Source: CAZSAL01 sp964604825
GTDB lineage: Bacteria; Elusimicrobiota; Elusimicrobia; 2-01-FULL-59-12
NCBI GenBank assembly: GCA_964604825.1
Contig: CAZSAL010000004.1
Coordinates: forward strand, 27,670 to 91,669
Direction: 5' to 3'
DNA: 64,000 nucleotides
Positions 51,346-60,341 of the stretch are shown here, piece after piece. Each line of letters starts with the position of its first letter. Position 1 is the first letter of the stretch. The position numbers were made by a program, and so were the translations under genes. Below the pieces are notes generated by a model that saw nothing but the letters and a program-made list of their open reading frames with translations, was not told the DNA's origin and did no database searches.

Positions 51346-51384
51346 AGGACAGAATTCGGTGTATAGAACACGGCTTTCAATTAA

Positions 51385-51437
51385 GGAACCCCTGATACCC
51401 GCCGCACAACCGGCGAGGCCCAGGGGTTCTTTTTTGT
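51385..51437 (+). terminator. Rho-independent terminator after rnpB
   Basis: GAACCCCTG pairs with CAGGGGTTC around an internal GCCG/CGGC hairpin and runs into six T residues. It begins 4 bases after the RNase P RNA 3' end and separates it from the mraZ promoter. Confidence 0.88.
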
Positions 51438-51469
51438 CCGAATTTTCCGGTACGCGTTCGTGGACTACC

Positions 51470-51526
51470 TTGACACCAAAGTGCTTTGGGGGTATACTTT
51501 TGGTTCAAAGTGGAGGAAAGTGGTGG
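51470..51526 (+). promoter_or_regulatory. dcw promoter with MraZ operator repeats
   Basis: TTGACA (51470-51475), 17 bases, TATACT (51493-51498) is a near-perfect sigma70 promoter. Two direct repeats, AAAGTGGAGG and AAAGTGGTGG (51507-51526), follow. They resemble MraZ boxes (AAAGTG- or GTGGG-type repeats) and contain the GGAGG ribosome binding site of mraZ, so bound MraZ would lie at the transcription start and block its own operon. Confidence 0.8.
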
Positions 51527-51969
51527 AAAATAGAACAACCCCTCTTTTTTTGGGCCAGTTTGAGCACGGCATCGACGATAAAAGCCGTTTATTCCTGCCG
51601 GCGCGTTTTCGCGAAAAAAATCCCGGGCAATTTATCATGACGCAGGGCCTTGAGCGCTGTCTTTTTTTGTTTCCGCCCGCGGCGTGGGATTCTCTGGCAG
51701 CGCGGCTTGACCAGCTGCCGTTAAAAAACAAGGTTGAGGAACGTTCCTTCAAGCGGATGCTTCTCTCCGGAGCATCTGAAGTCGAGATCGACGCCCAGGG
51801 CCGGATCCTTATTCCACAGCCGCTCCGGGAATATGCGGGGTTAAAACGCGACGTGGTGATCATCGGAGTTCTGCGCCATGCCGAAATCTGGTCGAAGGAG
51901 CGCTGGACCGTTTATCAAAGGGCGGCGCGCAGAAGTTTTGAAAAAGCCGCGCCGCATCTTGAACTTTGA
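51523..51969 (+). CDS. mraZ: transcriptional regulator MraZ
   Basis: This 148-residue protein has two SpoVT/AbrB-like halves: FEHGIDDKSRLFLPARFRE and ASEVEIDAQGRILIPQPLREYAGL. MraZ forms a ring and represses the division/cell-wall operon by binding repeats upstream of its own gene. The GTG at 51523 is chosen because GGAGG lies 6 bases before it; the GTG at 51520 leaves only 3. It is the first gene of the dcw cluster. Confidence 0.93.
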   Translation: MENRTTPLFLGQFEHGIDDKSRLFLPARFREKNPGQFIMTQGLERCLFLFPPAAWDSLAARLDQLPLKNKVEERSFKRMLLSGASEVEIDAQGRILIPQPLREYAGLKRDVVIIGVLRHAEIWSKERWTVYQRAARRSFEKAAPHLEL

Positions 51970-52007
51970 CCCCGACCCTGCAGGTCCCGGAGATCTGCAG
52001 GGCGGGG
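51970..52007. repeat. hairpin in mraZ-rsmH gap
   Basis: CCCCG-CCCTGCAG pairs with CTGCAGGG-CGGGG around an 11-base loop, immediately after the mraZ stop. It has no T-run, so it is not a typical terminator. Similar palindromes fill the ftsL-ftsI and murD-ftsW gaps. Confidence 0.6.
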
Positions 52008-52025
52008 CGATATGATTGCCGGAAT

Positions 52026-52967
52026 ATGGAAGAGCTGAAAGTTGTTTCTCATCAACCTGTACTCTTGAATGAAATCCAGCTTGCTTTCGATTTAAAACGC
52101 CGTGTTACCGTAGTGGACGGCACGCTGGGGCTGGGGGGGCATTCCGAGGCTTTGCTTTCCGCCTGGCCGGATCTATCAGTGATTGGAATCGAATGGGATG
52201 AAAGGGCCCGCATTGAAGCAGGGAGAAAACTGGAGCGTTTTGGAACAAGGTTCCGCTCCATTGCGGGCAGCTACGCGGATATCGCTCAACTTCTTGCCGG
52301 TATGAATGTTTCTACAGTCGATGGAATATTGCTCGATCTCGGCGTCTCATCCCTTCAACTGGATGATCCCGAGAGGGGGTTCAGTTTCCGGCTTTCCGGC
52401 CCGCTCGATATGAGGATGTCGGAGACGCTGACGATAACGGCCTGGGATATATTGAATTCATACGAGGAAGATCAGCTTGCTGACATCTTCTGGCGCCTTG
52501 GTGAAGAACGTAATTCCCGGAGAGTGGCGCGCGCTTTGAAAGAGTCTATTCAAAAGGGGGAATTGTCTAATGATGCGGCCCGCGTTGCGGATGTTATCCG
52601 TAATGCCGTGGGCAGGTCATCGGGGCGCATAGATCCGGCGACGCGTTCTTTTCAGGCGCTGCGCATGGAAGTTAACCATGAGCTGGATAATGTGAAAAAA
52701 TTTCTGCAGCAATGCGGCGAGCTGCTCTCGCCCGGAGCGCGTGTCGCCGTCATTTCATTTCATTCGCTCGAAGACCGGCTGGTGAAGCGCGCATTTCTTG
52801 AGGCGGCCAGAGGATGCGTCTGCCCGCCGAGGATCCCGGTATGCGTTTGCGGAAAAAAGCCATGGGGCAGGCTCGTTACGCGCAGGGCCGTTCGTCCGAC
52901 GGAAGAAGAGATAAGCCGCAACCCCAGGTCGCGCAGCGCAAAATTGCGGATATTGGAGAAACTCTGA
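52026..52967 (+). CDS. rsmH: 16S rRNA (cytosine1402-N4)-methyltransferase RsmH
   Basis: RsmH (MraW), 313 residues from the ATG at 52026. Motifs are HQPVLLNE at the start, the SAM site VVDGTLGLGGHSEALL, then GILLDLGVSSLQLDDPERGFSFR and FHSLEDRLVKRAF. It methylates N4 of C1402 in 16S rRNA at the ribosomal P site. The frame is open further 5', but that part reads through the intergenic hairpin. It overlaps ftsL by one base (TGATG). Confidence 0.95.
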   Translation: MEELKVVSHQPVLLNEIQLAFDLKRRVTVVDGTLGLGGHSEALLSAWPDLSVIGIEWDERARIEAGRKLERFGTRFRSIAGSYADIAQLLAGMNVSTVDGILLDLGVSSLQLDDPERGFSFRLSGPLDMRMSETLTITAWDILNSYEEDQLADIFWRLGEERNSRRVARALKESIQKGELSNDAARVADVIRNAVGRSSGRIDPATRSFQALRMEVNHELDNVKKFLQQCGELLSPGARVAVISFHSLEDRLVKRAFLEAARGCVCPPRIPVCVCGKKPWGRLVTRRAVRPTEEEISRNPRSRSAKLRILEKL

Positions 52968-53245
52968 TGGCGCGGCCTTCGTTCTCGATACGGTTCTGGT
53001 TAAAGCTGTGGAGTATTGTGTTTGGTATTTTAATGGTTTTTGTCTGGGAATATACCGAGGCGCTGCAGTTGGAACGGCAAATCAAACCTTTGCATAAGGA
53101 AGTCGACAGGCTCATGTATGAAAACGCGCGCCTGCAGTCCCAGGTCAATCAGTTTCTGTCGCCTTCGCACCTTGAAGAAATCGCGTTGAAGCAATTAAAT
53201 ATGGTCCCAGTGGACAATCAGCATCGGATAGGAATAGAAAAGTGA
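52967..53245 (+). CDS. ftsL: cell division protein FtsL
   Basis: This 92-residue bitopic protein has a short cytoplasmic N-terminus, one membrane helix (about 10-28) and a leucine-zipper-like coiled coil (LERQIKPLHKEVDRLMYENARLQSQVNQFL). The size, topology and position between rsmH and ftsI define FtsL, which joins FtsB and FtsQ in the divisome. Sequence conservation is low in this family, so the call rests mainly on context. Confidence 0.85.
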   Translation: MARPSFSIRFWLKLWSIVFGILMVFVWEYTEALQLERQIKPLHKEVDRLMYENARLQSQVNQFLSPSHLEEIALKQLNMVPVDNQHRIGIEK

Positions 53246-53301
53246 TCCCATCACCTGCTTGCACGCCAGTGGCGGGCCGGGATCCCAGACGGGTGATGGG
53301 A
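53246..53301. repeat. hairpin filling the ftsL-ftsI gap
   Basis: TCCCATCACC (53246-53255) starts right after the ftsL stop and pairs perfectly with GGTGATGGGA (53292-53301), whose last base is the A of the ftsI ATG. The stem would cover the ftsI ribosome binding region, so it could lower ftsI translation unless ribosomes arrive from ftsL. It may equally be a mobile palindrome. Confidence 0.65.
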
Positions 53302-55037
53302 TGATCAAACCCCGTCGCTTCGCCATTGTCTGGGCCTTTTCCGTTATCCTGTTCGGGTTCGTAGTTGCGCGCCTCAGTTATCTGCAGATAGTCTGCCATA
53401 CGAAATTGGCCGCCCGCGCCGAGCGCGAGACCGAGCGCATGGATTTTGAGGTGGAGCCGCGCGGGGAAATCCTGGACAGGTCCGGGCGCGTTCTGGCTAT
53501 GAGCATTGAGGGCGGGTCCTGCTACGCGGACCCTCAGGAGGTGCGGAACACCGCTGAAACGTCCCGGGCGCTTTCGGCGATGCTGAATGTCCCGGCAGGC
53601 GTGATCAAAACTCGCCTCTCGGAACAGAAAAAGTTTGTCTGGATAGCGCGCCGCCTTGATCCTGAAACTTCGCAAAAAATCATTAATATGCATCTGGCGG
53701 GAATCAAAATCGTGCCGGAGTCCAAAAGGTTTTATCCTGAAGAAACGCTTGCCGCTCAGGTCCTTGGAGTGGTTGGTGAAAACCAAAGGGGCTTAAGCGG
53801 CGTCGAGCAGATGGCGGACGGTTGGCTGCGCGGATGCTCAATTCCCTTTCTTTTCAAGACGCGCCGCCTTGGCCCCCCTGCGTCATTTCATGCGGCCGGG
53901 AACGTCCCTGTCGCGCCGCGCTCGCTGGTCCTGTCCCTCGACAGGACGCTGCAGTACATAGCGGAACAGGAACTGGCCGCGCAAATGGTAATTTCCAGGC
54001 CAAAGAGCGGTACGGTTGTCATTGAAGATCCCGAAACCGGTGAAATCCTTGCGATGGCATCCGCCCCGACTTTCGATCCAAACCTGATTGGAACTTCCGG
54101 GGCAAGAGATTTGAGTCCGGAAGTTCTTATGAATTCCGCCGTGGAAAAAGTTTTTGAGCCGGGATCGACCTTCAAGCTTATTACGGCTTCAGCGGCACTG
54201 GAGCAGCATATTTTTAAGCCAACGGATCGTTTTTATTGTGAAAACGGTTCGTGGCAGCATGACGGCCGCACTATCCACGATCACGAGAAAGAGGAATGGC
54301 TCACCTTTACCCAGGTAATCAGCCATTCGTCCAATATCGGTACGGCCAAGGTCTCTCTTAAGGTTGGCCAGGAGAATCTCTATCGCTATGCGAGGGCATT
54401 CGGTTTCGGCATTCCTTCGGGATGCGGCCTTCCCGGTGATGGAGCGGGAATTTTGCGCAGCATCGACCAGTGGCATCAGGGCAGCCTACTGACCATCGCT
54501 TTCGGACAGGAAGTCGCGGCCACTCCTCTGCAAATAGTTAATGCGTACTGTGCGATAGCCAACAACGGATTTCTGATGGAACCCCGCATTTGCCGCGGTG
54601 TTGTAGATGATAGAGGCGTCTACCGAGAGTGGCCTGTCGGGAAGCCTATACGCCGCGTCGTCTCTGCCGGCACTGCGGAGACGGTTCGCCGGATACTGCG
54701 TGATGTTGTGGAAAACGGCACAGGCAAGGCGGCATCAGTGCAGGGCGTTATCGTGGGGGGAAAAACGGGGACTGCGCAAAAAATCGATCCCCGCACGCGC
54801 CAATATTCGCCCGATAAATATATGGCGTCATTCTGTGGTATGGCTCCGCTTGATCATCCCCGGATCGTAGTGGGAATATTCCTTGATGAGCCGTCTCGCG
54901 CGCAGTGGGGAGGTTCCGAAGCCGCGCCTGTTTTTGCGCGCATAGTCAGGGCCGCCGCATCGTACCTTCATTTTGATGCGGATGTCGTTCCTCCGGCTGT
55001 TGTGCTCAAAGCCTCGCCGGGGAGAATTCATACTTAG
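53301..55037 (+). CDS. ftsI: peptidoglycan transpeptidase FtsI (PBP3)
   Basis: This 578-residue class B PBP has an N-terminal membrane helix (about 8-28) and a pedestal domain (RAERETERMDFEVEPRGEILDRSGRVLAMS). The transpeptidase domain has the catalytic S-x-x-K in EPGSTFKLITA, S-x-N in SHSSNIGTAK and K-T-G in VGGKTGTAQK. It crosslinks septal peptidoglycan. There is no C-terminal PASTA domain. The ATG at 53301 is chosen over a frame starting at 53259, because that extension reads through the intergenic hairpin. Confidence 0.95.
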   Translation: MIKPRRFAIVWAFSVILFGFVVARLSYLQIVCHTKLAARAERETERMDFEVEPRGEILDRSGRVLAMSIEGGSCYADPQEVRNTAETSRALSAMLNVPAGVIKTRLSEQKKFVWIARRLDPETSQKIINMHLAGIKIVPESKRFYPEETLAAQVLGVVGENQRGLSGVEQMADGWLRGCSIPFLFKTRRLGPPASFHAAGNVPVAPRSLVLSLDRTLQYIAEQELAAQMVISRPKSGTVVIEDPETGEILAMASAPTFDPNLIGTSGARDLSPEVLMNSAVEKVFEPGSTFKLITASAALEQHIFKPTDRFYCENGSWQHDGRTIHDHEKEEWLTFTQVISHSSNIGTAKVSLKVGQENLYRYARAFGFGIPSGCGLPGDGAGILRSIDQWHQGSLLTIAFGQEVAATPLQIVNAYCAIANNGFLMEPRICRGVVDDRGVYREWPVGKPIRRVVSAGTAETVRRILRDVVENGTGKAASVQGVIVGGKTGTAQKIDPRTRQYSPDKYMASFCGMAPLDHPRIVVGIFLDEPSRAQWGGSEAAPVFARIVRAAASYLHFDADVVPPAVVLKASPGRIHT

Positions 55038-56513
55038 ATGAAACAGCTTAAAGAACTGCTGTCCGGCCTGGATGTGAAAATTTACGGGCCGGAAACTATC
55101 GGTATTTCCGATATCGTGTTTGACTCGCGCAGGGTCACGCCCGGGTGTCTATTTGTCGCTCTCAGGGGCGCAAAAGTCGACGGACGCGACTTCATCCCTG
55201 CGGCAATTAAGGCCGGCGCGCGCGCCGTGGTTTCCGATCAGTCCACGGCTATTGAAGGCGCAACGCTTGTGGCAGCGTCCGATCCGCTGGCGATTCTGGC
55301 GCCTCTTTCGCTGCGCTTCTGGGACAATCCGTCTAAAAAACTGCTGATGATCGGCATTACCGGCACGAACGGGAAGACGACGACTTCTTATATTCTTGAG
55401 TCGATTTTTAACGCCGCAGGGTGGAAGATTGGAGTAATGGGGACAATCAATTATCGCTTCTCCGGAAAGTGCGAGCCCGCCCCAAACACAACGCCTTTTG
55501 CCAGCGAGATACAGAGATTCCTGGCGGCTGCGGCAAACGCCGGCGGCAGGGCTGTGATAATGGAGGTTTCTTCGCATGCCCTGGCGCTTGGGCGGATCGG
55601 AGGGGTGGATTTCGATGTCGCCGTTTTCACCAATCTGACGCAGGATCATCTTGATTTTCACAATACTCTGGAAGAATACGGCCGGGCCAAGTCCCTTCTT
55701 TTTGAAGGGATAGATCCGCAGAGCGACAAGCCCTACGCGCGCCGGGCCGTCCTGAACATGGACGATCCCTGGTCGGAAAGAATCAAAGGAGTCAGCCGCG
55801 TTCCCGTGACCGGATACAGGTTAAATCGTCAGGCGGATGTTTTTGCGAAGAAAATTGAAAGCGATGCCTCCGGAAGCAGTTTCGTCCTTCAGGGACCGCG
55901 GGGACTAAGTCTGCCGGTGCGCCTTCGTCTGGTTGGCGAATATAACGTCCTGAACGCGCTGGCTGCCGCGGCCGCTGCGTTAAGCCAGGGTATCGATCCA
56001 GAAGCGATCCGTAAAGGTCTGGAAACAATTAAGGGAGTGCCGGGGCGCATGGAGCGCATTGATACGGACAAACCTTTCAGCGTGATAGTGGACTTTGCGC
56101 ATACCGATGACGCTTTGCGCAACACGATGGCCGCTCTCCGGCGTCTGAAACCTGCGCGCCTTTTGACTGTCTTCGGCTGCGGGGGGGATCGCGACCGGAC
56201 CAAACGGCCGCTGATGGGCGAGGTTGCCGCGCGCATGAGCGACGAAGTTATAGTGACATCTGATAATCCGCGAAGCGAGGATCCCCAGAAAATTACGCTG
56301 GATGTTGAAGTGGGTATCCGCCGCGTGCGGTCCGATCACTACGAGATCATCGTTGATCGTGAAGAAGCTATCGATAAGGCGCTGCACATGGCCCGGCCCG
56401 GTGATATTGTCCTCCTTGCAGGCAAGGGCCATGAAACGTATCAGATACTCCATGACAAAACCGTTCCCTTCGATGACCGTGAAGTTGCCCGTAAACTGCT
56501 GAAAAACCTCTAA
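55038..56513 (+). CDS. murE: UDP-MurNAc-L-Ala-D-Glu:meso-diaminopimelate ligase MurE
   Basis: This 491-residue Mur ligase has the ATP motif GITGTNGKTTTSYILE near residue 111 and the substrate-binding Lys region. The DNPR motif (VTSDNPRSEDP, near 401) marks meso-diaminopimelate as the added residue. It starts directly after the ftsI stop. DNPR rather than a lysine-type motif implies a DAP-type cell wall. Confidence 0.96.
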   Translation: MKQLKELLSGLDVKIYGPETIGISDIVFDSRRVTPGCLFVALRGAKVDGRDFIPAAIKAGARAVVSDQSTAIEGATLVAASDPLAILAPLSLRFWDNPSKKLLMIGITGTNGKTTTSYILESIFNAAGWKIGVMGTINYRFSGKCEPAPNTTPFASEIQRFLAAAANAGGRAVIMEVSSHALALGRIGGVDFDVAVFTNLTQDHLDFHNTLEEYGRAKSLLFEGIDPQSDKPYARRAVLNMDDPWSERIKGVSRVPVTGYRLNRQADVFAKKIESDASGSSFVLQGPRGLSLPVRLRLVGEYNVLNALAAAAAALSQGIDPEAIRKGLETIKGVPGRMERIDTDKPFSVIVDFAHTDDALRNTMAALRRLKPARLLTVFGCGGDRDRTKRPLMGEVAARMSDEVIVTSDNPRSEDPQKITLDVEVGIRRVRSDHYEIIVDREEAIDKALHMARPGDIVLLAGKGHETYQILHDKTVPFDDREVARKLLKNL

Positions 56514-56537
56514 TTCATCGGGGTGTATAATAGTTAA

Positions 56538-57911
56538 ATGCAATTCGCGCTGCGGGATTTCGTGCAAACAGCAAAGGGCCGCCTGATTTCCGGTGATGCC
56601 GGGCGTACTTTTGAAAAAGTATCAATCGATACCCGGACGTTGGAGCCCGGCGATCTGTTCTTTGCTATTCAGGGCCCAAAGTTTGACGGGCATGACTTTC
56701 TCGGAGAAGCGGTGAAGCGCGGCGCGTCCGGCCTGGTAATCGAAAATAATGACAGGCTTTCTCTTCTGCAGGGAGGCGTTTTGCCGGACGTCATACAGGT
56801 ACCGCATGCCATTGCGGCCTTACAGGATCTGGCGCGCTGGATTCGCAGCCGGTCAAAGGCCAGAGTGATCGGTATCACCGGGTCGAATGGAAAAACGACC
56901 ACCAAGGACATGCTGGCATCCATCCTGGCCGTATCAGGCAGGACTCTGGCGACGCGTGGAAATTTAAACAATTATCTTGGCGTTCCTCTGACTCTGTGCC
57001 GCCTGGAAGGTGATCACCGGTTTGTCGTTGTTGAAATGGGCGCTTCGCAGGAAGGGGATATCGGCCTGCTTGCTGAAATTGCGAAACCGGAAGTGGGCGT
57101 CATTACCAATATAGGGAAGGCGCACCTGCAGGGATTTGGTTCTGCTGAGGGAATTCTTCGCGTCAAGAAGGCTCTTTTTGACGCCCTGCCTGAAGACGGC
57201 ACGGCTGTTATCAATCTCGATGACCCGCTCCTTTCGCCTTTGCGGAAGCTGTCTGGCTGCCGCGTGCTGACTTTCGGGACGAACGGTACGGCCGACGTTT
57301 CCTGTGTCAGGGTGCTAAGCGAAATGCCCCTGCGATTCGTCCTGCGGTTGCGCGGAGGCGAAAGCGAGGTGCGTGTTCCTTTATGCGGATTGTTTCAGGT
57401 TCAGAATGCTCTGGCAGCCGCAGCCGCCGCGATCGGTCTTAATATTGATACGGCAGGTATCGTGGCGGGATTGGAAAGCTTCACTCCCACTGCCATGCGC
57501 ATGCAGGTGCTCGAACACAAAAGCGGCGCGGTAATCGTAAATGACGCGTATAATGCCAACCCTTCTTCAGTGCGCGCTTCGGTGGAAAGCTTTTGCCGGA
57601 GTTTTTCAGGAAAGCCTCTTTGGCTGGTTCTCGGAGACATGCTTGAGCTGGGAGATTTTTCCCGGCAGGAACACGAAGAACTTGGTTTCTGGCTGGCTGC
57701 ACTGCCTTTCGAAAGGATATTTTTATACGGACGGGAAACAAAATATCTTTGTGCGGCGGCTAAGACGAAAAACCATGCGTTGCAGATCGAGCATTACGGG
57801 GAAAAGGAAACACTTCAGACGGATCTTCTGCAGGCCCTCTCTTCCAGACCCGCGATACTTTTTAAAGGTTCGCGTGGAATGAAAATGGAAGATATAATAA
57901 AAAATATATAA
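56538..57911 (+). CDS. murF: UDP-MurNAc-tripeptide D-Ala-D-Ala ligase MurF
   Basis: This 457-residue Mur ligase has the N-terminal domain opening FVQTAKGRLISGDAGRTFEKVSIDTRTLEPGDLFFAIQG. The ATP site is VIGITGSNGKTTTKDMLA near residue 113 and the central motif VNDAYNANPSSVRASVE near 334. It adds D-Ala-D-Ala to the UDP-tripeptide. It lies 24 bases after murE and directly abuts mraY. Confidence 0.96.
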   Translation: MQFALRDFVQTAKGRLISGDAGRTFEKVSIDTRTLEPGDLFFAIQGPKFDGHDFLGEAVKRGASGLVIENNDRLSLLQGGVLPDVIQVPHAIAALQDLARWIRSRSKARVIGITGSNGKTTTKDMLASILAVSGRTLATRGNLNNYLGVPLTLCRLEGDHRFVVVEMGASQEGDIGLLAEIAKPEVGVITNIGKAHLQGFGSAEGILRVKKALFDALPEDGTAVINLDDPLLSPLRKLSGCRVLTFGTNGTADVSCVRVLSEMPLRFVLRLRGGESEVRVPLCGLFQVQNALAAAAAAIGLNIDTAGIVAGLESFTPTAMRMQVLEHKSGAVIVNDAYNANPSSVRASVESFCRSFSGKPLWLVLGDMLELGDFSRQEHEELGFWLAALPFERIFLYGRETKYLCAAAKTKNHALQIEHYGEKETLQTDLLQALSSRPAILFKGSRGMKMEDIIKNI

Positions 57912-58994
57912 ATGCTTTATTATCTTTTTAAGTTTAAATCCTCATTCTCGCCTCTTAACGTATTTCAATACATAACGTTCCGTTCGGCGGCGGCTTTCCT
58001 GACTGCTCTTGGCGTATCGTTCATGATCGCGCCGGGCATAATTAAATGGCTGCGGTCCAGGAAAATGTCGCAGTTGATCAGGGAATCAGGCCCGCCTCTT
58101 CATCTCGGGAAAAAGGGCACGCCCCCGATGGGGGGGCTTATAATTTTCCTGGCGATGATGTCTTCCACGCTGTTATGGGCCCGCCTGGATAACCGTTTTG
58201 TGATATTGCTTATTTCCTCCTGCAGCATACTCTGGGCGCTGGGGTTTACCGACGACTATCTGAAATGCCTGGAAAATAGAAAAGACGGGCTTTCCGCGGG
58301 AGTGAAAATGACCGGCCAGCTTCTCCTGGCATTGTCTGTGGCTGCGTATCTTTACATTGATCCTCCGAATATCAGTTTCATTACGCACCTGAGCGTTCCT
58401 TATACGAAGGAAGCGATCTGGAACATCGGCTTCTTTTACATACCTTTATGCATGATTATTCTGGCGGGATCCTCCAACTCGGTCAACCTTACCGACGGTC
58501 TTGACGGGCTGGCAAGCGGGACGGTTATTTTTGCCGCATTGACGTACGCGGTGTTCGCTTATGTCGCAGGGAACATGAAATTTGCCGATTATCTGCGCAT
58601 TATCCCGGTCGCCGGAGCAGGCGAACTTTCGGTGGCGCTTTCCGCTATCGTCGGGTCGTGCCTCGGCTTTCTCTGGTATAACGCGTACCCCGCGGAAATC
58701 TTTATGGGCGATACAGGCTCCCTTTTCCTTGGAGGTGCGATAGGCTTGACCGCAATCTGCGTCAAACAGGAACTGCTGCTGATTATCGTCGGAGGGATTT
58801 ACGTCGCCGAGGCCGTTTCCGTGCTGGCGCAGGTTTATACCTTCCGCATTCACAACAGGCGTATCTTTAAAATGGCGCCGCTGCACCACCATTTTGAGCT
58901 TATTGGATGGCCCGAGCCTAAGGTGACAATACGTTTCTGGATTATCGGCATTGTCCTTGCCCTCGTAGCGCTGGCGTCGCTGAAACTAAGGTAA
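57912..58994 (+). CDS. mraY: phospho-MurNAc-pentapeptide transferase MraY
   Basis: This 360-residue integral membrane enzyme has about ten helices. Motifs are GTPPMGG near residue 72, the Asp pair GFTDDYLKCLE, NSVNLTDGLDGLASG and FMGDTGSLFLGG. The C-terminal HHHFE motif is in APLHHHFELIGWPEPKV. It makes lipid I from UDP-MurNAc-pentapeptide and undecaprenyl phosphate. It follows murF with no gap. Confidence 0.97.
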   Translation: MLYYLFKFKSSFSPLNVFQYITFRSAAAFLTALGVSFMIAPGIIKWLRSRKMSQLIRESGPPLHLGKKGTPPMGGLIIFLAMMSSTLLWARLDNRFVILLISSCSILWALGFTDDYLKCLENRKDGLSAGVKMTGQLLLALSVAAYLYIDPPNISFITHLSVPYTKEAIWNIGFFYIPLCMIILAGSSNSVNLTDGLDGLASGTVIFAALTYAVFAYVAGNMKFADYLRIIPVAGAGELSVALSAIVGSCLGFLWYNAYPAEIFMGDTGSLFLGGAIGLTAICVKQELLLIIVGGIYVAEAVSVLAQVYTFRIHNRRIFKMAPLHHHFELIGWPEPKVTIRFWIIGIVLALVALASLKLR

Positions 58995-59003
58995 AACGAC
59001 ACA

Positions 59004-60326
59004 ATGAAAATCAACTGGAATAACATGCAGGTAGGCGTTATCGGCGCGGGAATTTCCGGCCAGGCGGCGGCGGCGCTTCTCGCCAGAAAAGGCGCGCGCG
59101 TTCTGCTGAGCGAACGCGATGACCTGCATTTAAAGCCGCAGAAAAATATCGAAATTGAAACCGGCGGTCATTCCCTGCGCCTGCTTGATTCCAGGCTGAT
59201 TATCCGCAGCCCGGGTGTGCCGTCTCACCTTCCGATTCTGGAAAAAGCTTTGAGGGAACGGATACCGGTCTGGAGCGAATTAGAGCTGGCAAGCAGGTTC
59301 ATCCGTCCCAAAATCGCCATAGCGATTACCGGAACCAACGGTAAGACTACAACTACCACGCTGGTGGGAAAATTGTTCGAAACCGCCGGGGCGGCTCTGG
59401 TTGCAGGCAACATCGGCACTCCGCTTTCGGCCTGCGTTGACCGTATCCGCAGTTCAACTTCGGTGGTGCTCGAGGCGTCAAGCTACCAGCTGGAAAATAT
59501 CGTTTCTTTTCATCCCGGGATGTCTGCGATCCTGAACATTACGCCCGATCATCTGGAGCATCACGGAAGCATGCGCGCTTATATTAAGGCGAAAGCCCGG
59601 ATTTTTGAGAATCAGAACCGCTCGGATATCTGCGTGTTGAACGCTGACGATCCAAACTGCCGGGCTCTGGCCGGAGAGTGTCCCGCCAAGGTTCTCTTTT
59701 TCAGCCGGAAAAAAGCGCTGACGGAAGGAATATGGCATAAGGACGGCCGCATCTATGTGGCCTGGGGAAAAACCATGGCGCTTTGGAACCTGCGGATGCG
59801 TATTCCCGGACCTCACAACATCGAAAACGCGCTGGCTGCCGCGGCCCTGGCCGTAGCGGGTGGCATACCGGTTGACGCCATACGGAAGGTGCTTGAGCGT
59901 TTCCGCGGAGTAGAGCACCGCCTGGAAGTGGTAAGGTCATATCATGGCGCCCGTTACATTAACGATTCAAAGGCCACGAACGTTGATTCCACAAGGGTGG
60001 CGCTGGAATCATTTCCCGGTCAGGTAATTCTGATCATGGGCGGCCAGGGTAAAGGGTCGCCCTATACTCCCCTCAAAGGGCTCGTCAAGCAGCGCGTTAA
60101 AAAGATATTTTTGATCGGCGAAGATGCCGGTCAGATCGAGCACGATCTTCGCGGCGCGGCCCCGGCGGAGCAGGCGGGCGACATGACGCGTGCGGTGCGC
60201 CGGGCTTCCCAGATTGCCGCCGAAGGGGATGTGGTGCTGCTTTCTCCCGCCTGTGCCTCATTTGACCAGTATCATGACTACGAAGAACGCGGCCGGCATT
60301 TCAAGTCCCTGGTGAAACATTTGTGA
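59004..60326 (+). CDS. murD: UDP-MurNAc-L-alanine:D-glutamate ligase MurD
   Basis: This 440-residue Mur ligase has a Rossmann-type N-terminal domain (VGVIGAGISGQAAAALLARKG). The ATP site is IAITGTNGKTTTTTLVGKL near residue 110. LNITPDHLEHHGSMRAYIKAKARIFENQ and YINDSKATNVDSTRVALESF carry the conserved His and Lys sites. It adds D-Glu to UDP-MurNAc-L-Ala. A block of palindromes follows before ftsW. Confidence 0.96.
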   Translation: MKINWNNMQVGVIGAGISGQAAAALLARKGARVLLSERDDLHLKPQKNIEIETGGHSLRLLDSRLIIRSPGVPSHLPILEKALRERIPVWSELELASRFIRPKIAIAITGTNGKTTTTTLVGKLFETAGAALVAGNIGTPLSACVDRIRSSTSVVLEASSYQLENIVSFHPGMSAILNITPDHLEHHGSMRAYIKAKARIFENQNRSDICVLNADDPNCRALAGECPAKVLFFSRKKALTEGIWHKDGRIYVAWGKTMALWNLRMRIPGPHNIENALAAAALAVAGGIPVDAIRKVLERFRGVEHRLEVVRSYHGARYINDSKATNVDSTRVALESFPGQVILIMGGQGKGSPYTPLKGLVKQRVKKIFLIGEDAGQIEHDLRGAAPAEQAGDMTRAVRRASQIAAEGDVVLLSPACASFDQYHDYEERGRHFKSLVKHL

Positions 60327-60341
60327 GTCGGTTCTTCCATC

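Larger units (their letters stand above)
50852..51380 (+). ncRNA. rnpB: RNase P RNA (bacterial type A), enlarged
   Basis: The catalytic RNA that trims tRNA 5' leaders. The termini pair as P1 (TTGAAAGCCGTGTT with GAACACGGCTTTCAA). Conserved elements are AGGAAAGTCCGAACTCC, ACAGAAAATAAACCGCC, AAGGGTGAAA...GGTAAGAGCTC, GCAAGAATAAAT and ACAGAATTCGG. At about 529 nt it is well above the usual 350-400 because two related hairpins of about 80-86 nt are inserted. The core regions are intact, so it should be functional. Confidence 0.93.

Noticed and set aside
53145..53786. Long minus-strand open frame within ftsL/ftsI
   Set aside because: It is the antisense shadow of a GC-rich conserved gene with no start signals or recognisable domain.
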